From positions 1-15,527 of the forward strand of contig JADNRV010000728.1 in the NCBI GenBank assembly GCA_015499995.1: 15,527 nt of DNA, given 5' to 3'. A program made the position numbers and the translations under genes. Below, in pieces: positions 9,390-15,527 of the stretch (positions within the stretch are counted from its first letter, which is position 1; every line of letters starts with the position of its first letter). Under the pieces are notes generated by a model that was not told the origin of the DNA, did not search any database, and saw only the letters and a program-made list of their open reading frames with translations. This DNA is from Flammula alnicola. Its lineage: Eukaryota > Basidiomycota > Agaricomycetes > Agaricales > Strophariaceae.

Positions 9390-9645
9390 TGGAATTAGTG
9401 TACAAGTACTTTCGGTGGAATGCCTACGCCTTCAAACGGAGTCAAGGCCATCATTGATCCGTGAGTTTCTTTCCAAGATCACATGCAACGAAGTGTGGCT
9501 GAATGTGGGACTTGATGCTAAGTACGAGTAGTGTGTTATAGGGAAAGTAGTGCGATACACAGGGTCTTTGCAAGGTCTACGATTCGACGAACCAAGCTGT
9601 GCTTTCAAAACTGGCCTCGTACATGGGTGGCCAGAAAATGAGCAC
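9390..9645 (+). other. Small exon-like fragment shared, inverted, with 2225-2310
   Basis: On the plus strand a frame reads TSTFGGMPTPSNGVKAIIDP (about 9402-9460) and meets a good donor (gtgagtttct, 9461). A possible acceptor at 9541 gives a continuation ESSAIHRVFARSTIRR that runs to a stop near 9635. A nearer acceptor (gctaag, 9522) gives only a few residues. The first part aligns with the minus strand at 2225-2310, where a similar GGSQFPDIAWAFKRRVKTII is read. I recognise no family. It is likely a remnant of a gene that once lay next to the transporter. Confidence 0.3.
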
Positions 9646-9845
9646 TGCCTGACCCTGATCTTGACTTACGCACAAAATGGTAACAACATACTTAGTTATG
9701 GTATAGTAGATATAGTAACAGCAAGTAACGACAGTGTTAAGTTTAAAAGATTGTGAAAGGTAGAGAGCGACGAAAGACGACAGAATATTATAGTTAAATA
9801 TCAAAGAAGATAGGTAGTGGCAACGTCACTAGCTCTGGAGCACGC

Positions 9846-11457
9846 TTAGCAAGAAGTCGCAGCTTTGACAGTAGATCTAGAGTATACACCACGTCAGTTT
9901 CAGATAAACACTCTCGAGAAAGGGAAAAGGCCTTACGAGTACTGCAAATAATCTGCCAAATTCTGGTACGGGATTTCACGCGTGCCGCAGAATCTGCAAA
10001 CGAACATGAGTGAGGAAAAAATAAAATAAGACCTGTGCGAACAAGAACAAACATACCCTGTCCAAGCGGAGACGGTCGCCCAAAAGTCGGTAACATAAGA
10101 CACGTCGGTCGGATAAGGACCCGAGCTACCCGAAGGGCAAGGTGTTTCTGCTCCAGGAGGGCCTCCACAGGATCGAACGGTGTTCGTGAGAGCGCCATAA
10201 TAGGCGTCAATGACGTTCTGCTGGGACACGACGGAATTACCTCCGGAAAGGGCGTTGAATACCTATGAGGATCGATCCGTCAGTTCGACCGGCGAGGATA
10301 AGAAAAGAAAAAACGCCTTTACACTTTGCGCCAAGCGGGGCTGGTTGACCGATAGCAGCGGCGGACTGGTCGACAGGTAGTCGTCCTTGGTTAGCTGCTC
10401 GATGAGTACATCCACCGTCGACTCGCTGTAGCAGAACGCCGCCAACACGCAGTAGTTGTCGTTGAAAACGTTCGTGGCCTTTGCTGAGCCGATGGTGCAC
10501 TGGTCAACTATCTCGGCACAGCTTCCGTTCTACCGCAGTAATTGTGATTTCAGCCCGTAAGTCTATACAGATGATGAAGAAAATATTGATCAACTGACGT
10601 CAGTAGACCTCTGAGGAACGCATATTGGGGCTTCTGCATTTATAGCTGCGTTGCACGATTGGACAGCTGGACAAACACCCGCTTTGGTCGAATATTCGAT
10701 CCAGTCCTGGTATAAATCGATCAATCGGCGTCTCAAAGTGATGGCAAAAGGAGACATACAGCAAAATTGCTGTAGGGGATACTCGAAGTTGCACAGAAGC
10801 CAGTCCAGGCGACGGCGGTTTGCCACCATGCAATGACGGCGTCTGCAGTGCTTGGATATTCGGGGTAGAAACAATAGGAATGGACTGGTTGTAGGTAGCG
10901 ATAGTCGCGTTAAGTGAAGCTATGGTCCCATAGTAGAAGTCGACTGCGAAATCGAGGTTAGTTCGTCGTCGACATACACACAGATTGCTACTCACTGAAC
11001 TGCTGCTGAGTAGCAACATCGGAGCCTTTGGAAACAGCATTGAATGCCTGCACAACAATTTGGATCAGCTCAGTTCAACCTCCGCCTTCATTAGCAATTG
11101 GTGCGTACATCGCGAGAGAGACGAGGCTGGTTGGGTGGGAAGTCGGGGAAGAAATACTTGGGTGTTTCGCAGACGACGCGGGCTATACAAGCAGGATGGG
11201 TGTTGAGAGCATTAGTAGCATCTGATGCAGAGATGGTGCTCGGGTAGCACACATCTCTTTATTTAAAAAATTAGTACACGCAGATGGCAATTTTTTTTGT
11301 CATACACGAACCGGATGGAAAGACAACTGCGTCTGTCTTGTAACTGATCATCGGTGGCGCGCACCGCGAGATCAGTGTAACCCACCGAGGGCAACGTCAA
11401 AGCAGCGGTAAGAGAGGCAGAAGCAACTCCAAACACAAGCCTGAGGGACAAGAGCAT
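9846..11457 (-). pseudogene. Secreted cysteine-rich two-repeat protein, copy A, frameshifted
   Basis: Nine exons on the minus strand mirror copy B: 11312-11457, 11109-11256, 10996-11047, 10760-10943, 10599-10706, 10323-10529, 10057-10262, 9937-9993 and 9846-9876. Exon 1 encodes a signal peptide (MLLSLRLVFGVASASL...). Eight of nine exons have the same lengths as in copy B. Exon 4 is 184 nt instead of 182: it gained one codon (ATT) and lost one base where copy B has tctacacccga and this copy has tctaccccga (near 10860-10868). After splicing, the shifted frame stops at a TAA at 10640-10642, about 198 codons into a protein of about 379. The rest of the original frame, including NQPRL, FNALSGGNS and AWTGFCG, is still well preserved with open exons and good splice sites, so the lesion is recent, or it is a base-call error. 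Intron 4 keeps a canonical gtatgt donor. No stable full-length product is expected if the deletion is real. Confidence 0.88.
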
Positions 11458-11499
11458 GATTAAGACTGGAAGATGTTCCTAACTGCAGGCTAGCGCGTC

Positions 11500-11505
11500 T
11501 TTATA
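11500..11505 (-). promoter_or_regulatory. TATA box of secreted-protein copy A
   Basis: TATAAA on the minus strand, 43 nt before the start codon at 11457, at the same place as in copy B. The short distance implies a very short 5' leader. Confidence 0.65.
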
Positions 11506-11532
11506 TCCTGATTCCTTGCCAATTCCGCGGCG

Positions 11533-11566
11533 CAAAATGGCCGTTTTACTCCCATGGGAGATGTAT
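11533..11566 (-). promoter_or_regulatory. Conserved promoter block, copy A
   Basis: A 34-nt block 76-109 nt upstream of the start is identical to 14506-14539 upstream of copy B, while the surrounding promoter differs by substitutions and indels. It contains the perfect palindrome CTCCCATGGGAG (11549-11560) and a near-palindrome AAAATGGCCGTTTT. It may be a transcription-factor site pair; the factor is unknown. Confidence 0.4.
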
Positions 11567-11675
11567 GTACAGTGTGTACACCATGCACATGACGAAGTAT
11601 AGTGCCGGGACTGCAGGTTAATGGTTTCGGATCAAAGTCGTTGACAAGGATCGGGAGCAACGGGATGGTTCAAGG

Positions 11676-12660
11676 CATACTGTAGCCGACATCGCGACGA
11701 ACATCCTGCTGCACGCATGTAAGTTTACCCCTCCCGTAGTGCGCTTTGAGCGCGCTTGCCGACCAGGCTGATGCTGGAAAGGTGATACATGGCATGCTAA
11801 CAAACCGACCTTGGTTACTTGATCCACGCGCCTGCATTTCGAACCGACACCGTTCGTTCCCCCAGGGGCAGAGAAGGTGTCGAGGAAGAGCGAAGTGGGG
11901 GGTGTCAGCCACACACAAGGTTCGTCATCCACTGCCGGTGGTGATCTCGGCAGAGAGGCGGGTACGTGCTTGTCCATCCGGCTGCCCTACGATGCTCATT
12001 GATCCTCTGCACCTCTTCCAGTTCTCCGGTTGTGTTCGTCAGCCCAGAACGGCCTCGTTGCCACCATCCATACCGAGACACGAGCGAAGCGCAACGACAG
12101 CAAGGCCGCGGTTTCTGGAGGTGTTCGGCGCAGTTGGTGTAAGCGAGAGGGAGGAATGGATGGACCGCGAATGAGCCGATGCTCGAGGCAATCCTATACG
12201 AACATGTAAATACTAAATAACGTCAGGCCGAGGTAAATAACACGTTAATAACCTACGACACCTAAAGGAAACTGTCGATACTCAACTTGCCTGGTTTTCC
12301 GACTATCTTTGCTGGTTCCGAACGTTCCTCAATAGCCCCGACACCAGGTCCAGCTGTGTCCAAGTCCACCTTCATAATGAGGGATGTGAGCTTGCGAGCT
12401 TTGCATAGTTTTTATCTGCCCGGCAAGCTCCGGGCAGACAACCTTGTGATGAAAGTCGACGAAGTGTCAGGAATTATGGCGTCAAATATGCCCTCCAAGC
12501 TCTAAAGATTGAGTCACAGACAGGTTATAATGCATCATTCAAACCTTCTGTCTTTTTAGAATTATTTTTTTGCAATGAAAGGCTCACAGTTCGCACATTA
12601 GGTACGCGATATTTTCCCGCGCATCTGAGACTCACTCCTGCTAACATGTGGAGGAGGCTA
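11676..12660. other. Spacer between the tandem units; no confident gene
   Basis: This 1 kb does not match the sequence outside unit B. It contains overlapping open frames on both strands. The plus frame 11746-12174 (142 codons from a TTG) and the minus frame 11618-11977 lack recognisable domains. A minus-strand frame around 12480-12270 reads KVDLDTAGPGVGAIEERSEP but has a stop at about 12420. The GC-rich part (11700-12180) contrasts with the AT-rich 12180-12660. It may contain relics of a gene that separated the copies, but none can be modelled. Confidence 0.4.
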
Positions 12661-12834
12661 TGACCGCCCTGATCTTGACTTAATGCACAAAATGGTCACA
12701 ACATAGTTAGGGTTTAGTAGGTAAAACAACAAGTAACGACAGTGTTAAGTAAAGATTGTGACAGGTAAAGAGCGACGAACGACGACAAAATATTATAGAT
12801 AAATATCAAAGAATATAGGTAGTGAGTCGCACGC

Positions 12835-14431
12835 TTAGCAAGAAGTCGCAGCTTTGACAGTAGATCTATATACCACGTCAGTTACAGATAAACACTCTCG
12901 AGAAAGGCGAAGGCCTACGAGTACTGCAGATAATCTGCCAAATTCTGGTATGGGATTTCACGCGTGCCGCAGAATCTGCAAGCGAACATGAGGAAAAAAG
13001 AAAATATGGTCTGTGCAAACAAGAACATACCCGGTCCAAGCGGAGATGGTGTCCCAGAAGTCGGTAACATAAGACACGTCGGTCGGATAAGGACCCGAGC
13101 TACCCGAAGGGCAAGGTGTTTCTGCTCCAGGAGGGCCTCCACAGGATCGAACGGTGTTCGTGAGAGCGCCATAATATGCATCAATGATATTCTGCTGGGA
13201 CACGACAGAATTACCTCCGGAAAAGGCGTTGAATACCTATGAGGAGGATCGAGCCGTCAGTTAATGGATGTCGACCTGCGAAGGATAAGAAAAGAAAACG
13301 CTTTACACTTTGCGCCAAGCGAGGCTGGTTGACCGATAGCAGCGGCGCACTGGTCGACAGGTAGTCGTCCTTGGTGAGCTGCTCGATGAGCACATCAACA
13401 GTCGACTCGCTGTAGCAGAACGCCGCCAACACGCAGTAGTTGCTGTTGAAAACGTTCGTGGCTGGTCCTGAGCCGATGGAGCACTGGCCAACCATCTCGG
13501 CACAGCTTCCGTTCTACAGTAATTGTTATTTCGGCGTAAATTTATGCGGAGGATGAGGGAAACATTGATCAACTCACGTCGGTAGACCTTTGAGGCACGC
13601 ATGGTGGGGCTGCTGCATTTGTAGCTGCGTCGCATGACTGGACAGCTCCACAAACACCCGCGTTGTTCGAATATTCGATCCAGTCCTGGTATAAATCGAT
13701 CAGCCGGCGTCTCAAGGTGATGGCAAAGGACACATGCAGCAAAGTTACTGTAGGGGATACTCGAAGTTGCACAGAAGCCAGTCCAGGCGACGACGTTTTG
13801 CCACCATGCAATGACGGCGTCTGCAGAGCTTGGATACTCGGGTGTAGAAACATGAACAGACTGGTTGTAGGTCGCGATAGTCGCGTTAATTGAAGCTATG
13901 GTCCCATAGTAGAAGTCGACTGCAAAATCGAGGTTAGTTCGTCATCGATATGCACACAGATCGCTACTCACTGAACTGCTGCTGAGTAATAACATCAGAG
14001 CCATTGGAAACAGCATTGAATGCCTGCATAACAATTTGGATCAGCGCAGTTCAACCTCCGCCTTCATTAGGAATTGGGGCGTACATCGCGAGAGAGACGA
14101 GGCTGGTTCGGCGGGAAGTCGGTGATGAAATACTTCGGTGTTTCGCAAACAACGAGCGCTATGCAAGCAGGATGAGTGTCGAGAGCATTAGTAGCATCTG
14201 ATGCAGAGATGGTGCTCGGGGAGCACACATCTCTTTGTTTAAACAATGAGTACACACAGATGTCAAAAATTTGTAATAGACAAACCGGATGGAAAGACAA
14301 CTGCGACTGTCTTGTGCCGGGTCAACGGTGGCGCGCACCGCGAGATCAGTGTTACCCACCAAGGGCAACGTCAAAGCAGCGGTAAGAGAGGCAGCAGCAG
14401 CTCCAAACACAAGCCTGAGGGACAAGAACAT
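12835..14431 (-). CDS. Secreted cysteine-rich protein with two homologous repeats, copy B (intact)
   Basis: Nine exons on the minus strand: 14286-14431, 14085-14232, 13972-14023, 13738-13919, 13578-13685, 13307-13513, 13031-13236, 12919-12975 and 12835-12865. They total 1137 nt for 378 residues. Residues 1-22 form a signal peptide (MFLSLRLVFGAAAASLTAAL). Two repeats follow (about 50-195 and 213-378) sharing NQPRL, an FNA.S.G stretch, QQ..ID.YYG, and AWTGFC followed by IPY.N.AD. Sixteen cysteines, two or more N-glycosylation motifs (NAT, NQS) and no membrane segment suggest a disulphide-stabilised extracellular protein. An intron after NQPRL lies at the same phase-0 place in both repeats, so the gene arose by internal duplication. 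Intron 4 begins with GC (gcatgt) instead of GT; GC-AG introns are usually spliced. Intron 8 has an unusual gtaggc donor. I do not recognise a named family. Function is unknown; a role in the secretome is inferred. Confidence 0.88.
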
Positions 14432-14473
14432 GATTGATGTTGGAAGATGTTCTTAACTTCAGGCTGGCGCGTC

Positions 14474-14479
14474 TTTATA
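14474..14479 (-). promoter_or_regulatory. TATA box of secreted-protein copy B
   Basis: TATAAA on the minus strand, 42 nt before the start codon at 14431, matching the site in copy A. Confidence 0.65.
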
Positions 14480-14505
14480 TCGATATCCTGGCCAGTTCCG
14501 CGGCA

Positions 14506-14539
14506 CAAAATGGCCGTTTTACTCCCATGGGAGATGTAT
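14506..14539 (-). promoter_or_regulatory. Conserved promoter block, copy B
   Basis: Identical over 34 nt to 11533-11566, with the palindrome CTCCCATGGGAG at 14522-14533. It lies 75-108 nt upstream of the start and about 27 nt beyond the TATA box. Perfect identity amid diverged promoter sequence suggests a functional site; a recent local conversion event would look the same. Confidence 0.4.
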
Positions 14540-14787
14540 ACCATGCACATGACAATATATAGTGCCGTTCGGGACTGCAGGATTTCGGATCAAAGTCGTT
14601 GACAAGGAATCCAACGGATGGTTCTGGTGATGCGCCTGATGTGTTCGCGTGTTGCTTATGTCATCCAAAATGATCGCAAGAGCAACGGACTCGAGGACAG
14701 CGTGTATCACAGGGAAAGTAATGAATTGGACATTGATATATTTCATACATTGCTACAAAACGAGAACAAGAGATTTCGGGAGCCCGT

Positions 14788-15526
14788 CTAGCCTACAATG
14801 GGAAGGACAACAGCTTCAGACGGCTCTGCAGAGTGATCGACTCCTTTGAGGAACAGGTTCTCATCATGAGCACCGACAAAGGTCGTTGCCGAGCCGTTAT
14901 CGCTGAGAATGTCCGACTCCACTGTCACGGTTATGCTTTCAGACTGCACACCAGAGTCGCACGGGAGAGTCGGGAAGTCCGCAAGTTGTACCTGAGATCC
15001 ATCGTCACAATCAGGAGTGGGAGGTTCAAGCCCTGGAATGACAGTGTCGACCCAGTTATTCAGCCGCTGGAAGAACGACGAATCCGACTCCTCGGGCATC
15101 GTATTCTTCATCGTCCTCAACATCATCGCACTTTTCGATACCTGGAGTTGAATTGAGGGTGTGATCAAGCCCATCGTCCGCTAAGCGACCACCAGCAGAG
15201 CCGCCAGGACCACTGCCTCCAGAAGCCGTGCTCCCTTGACGCCTGGCGAGCGTAGTCGCCCTAAACGGATACCTGCCGGAAGGACCCCCAGGACCCCCAG
15301 AAGAACCACCAGGACCTCCACCGTTTGGATCAGCGTCCTTATCAAGCCCATCCGGGCTAACATCGTTGGAAGAAATAGTTGGATCTACTTTGATCCACCG
15401 AAGGTAATTGTCATAGGAAGCGAATAGTGCCGTCCAAAGAAACGTATGGGTTTGAAAGAGCGGTTCTGAATTGTCTGGAAAAGGAGGCCCAAAATTTTCT
15501 TGTTCAAGTTGCTCGATATCAACCCC
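14788..15526 (-). CDS. 3' part of a gene with a Gly/Pro/Ser-rich linker; function unknown (runs off the window)
   Basis: A minus-strand frame enters at the window edge (15526), reads NFGPPFPDNSEPLFQTHTF and YDNYLRWIKVDP, then a low-complexity linker (GGGPGGSSGGPGGPSG) with a dibasic ARRQGS site, and would stop at 15056-15058. A second frame (stop at 14788-14790) carries NNWVDTVIPGLEPPTPDCDD and TFVGAHDENLFLKGVDHS. Both look like real protein. A 55-nt intron (15067-15121) with a weak donor (gttgag) and a good acceptor (ttcttccag) would join them in frame, giving exons 15122-15526 and 14788-15066 and at least 227 residues. The alternative is a frameshift in a decaying gene. The C-terminus has a relic at 2341-2454. 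The acidic C-terminal half and the flexible linker suggest a non-enzymatic or surface protein, but I recognise no family. Confidence 0.6.
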
Positions 15527-15527
15527 A

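Larger units (their letters stand above)
9650..11675 (-). repeat. Tandem duplication unit A
   Basis: The unit aligns along its whole length with 12661-14628. It carries a minus-strand nine-exon gene, about 190 bp of 3' flank (starting at ctgatcttgactta) and about 210 bp of 5' flank (up to gttgacaaggat). Both units have the same orientation and are separated by about 1 kb of unrelated sequence. Relative to unit B it has small indels, including an extra 13 bp (gtacagtgtgtac) in the promoter at about 11567-11579. Confidence 0.9.
12661..14628 (-). repeat. Tandem duplication unit B
   Basis: Second copy of the roughly 2 kb unit, in the same orientation as 9650-11675. Homology begins at about ccctgatcttgactta (12666) and ends near gttgacaaggaat (about 14605-14628). 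Exons, introns, the TATA box and the promoter block all correspond one to one. Introns and flanks diverge by substitutions and indels more than exons do, as expected if coding sequence was under selection after duplication. Confidence 0.9.

Noticed and set aside
10600..11058. 152-codon minus-strand open frame as a separate gene
   Set aside because: It is the frameshifted read-through of exons 3-5 and unspliced introns of secreted-protein copy A, as comparison with copy B shows.
11746..12174. 142-codon plus-strand open frame in the spacer
   Set aside because: It begins at TTG, is very rich in Arg/Pro as expected of a GC-rich shadow frame, and has no recognisable domain.

Overview
The window looks like nuclear DNA of a filamentous fungus, most likely a mushroom-forming basidiomycete (Agaricomycete). 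The evidence is the gene architecture. Genes are broken by many very short introns (about 51-70 nt, GT...AG). One transporter has 15 exons, including one of 7 nt. A secreted-protein family has 9 exons. No bacterial signals (Shine-Dalgarno sites, operons) are visible. The taxonomic call is an inference from structure; no database search was possible.

Layout, left to right. 1-930: no confident gene. 935-1280: a dense cluster of AGGTTGAT motifs in both orientations, probably a short non-autonomous transposon, ending against a truncated gene copy. 1281-1711: last three exons of a second copy of the MFS transporter, with its 3' flank copied to 1962. 1965-2454 (minus): decayed coding sequence, including a fragment related to the gene at the right edge. 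2455-4394: no recognisable gene. 4395-4669 (minus): possible small two-exon gene. 4714-5502 (minus): complete four-exon mitochondrial ribosome-rescue factor of the ICT1/Pth4 type (GGQ domain). 5503-6894: divergent promoter region. 6895-9119 (plus): complete 15-exon monocarboxylate-transporter-like MFS permease of 451 residues. 9120-9600: 3' flank shared with the left copy, plus a small fragment also found inverted at about 2225-2310. 9650-11675 and 12661-14628: two copies of a roughly 2 kb unit, each with a minus-strand gene for a cysteine-rich secreted protein. 14788-15526 (minus): 3' part of a gene with a Gly/Pro/Ser-rich linker that runs off the window.

The most notable content is the tandem secreted-protein pair. 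The intact copy (12835-14431) encodes about 378 residues: a signal peptide and two homologous cysteine-bearing repeats. I do not recognise a named family. The other copy (9846-11457) has the same nine exons but a one-base deletion in exon 4 that gives an early stop. The intact copy in turn has a GC donor at an intron where the broken copy keeps the canonical GT. Both copies share a TATA box and an identical 34-nt promoter block.

The locus as a whole shows segmental duplication with rearrangement. Pieces of the transporter, of its 3' flank, of an unknown module and of the right-edge gene all recur in the first 2.5 kb, partly inverted. The secreted-protein pair lies between the transporter and the right-edge gene only in the right-hand version.
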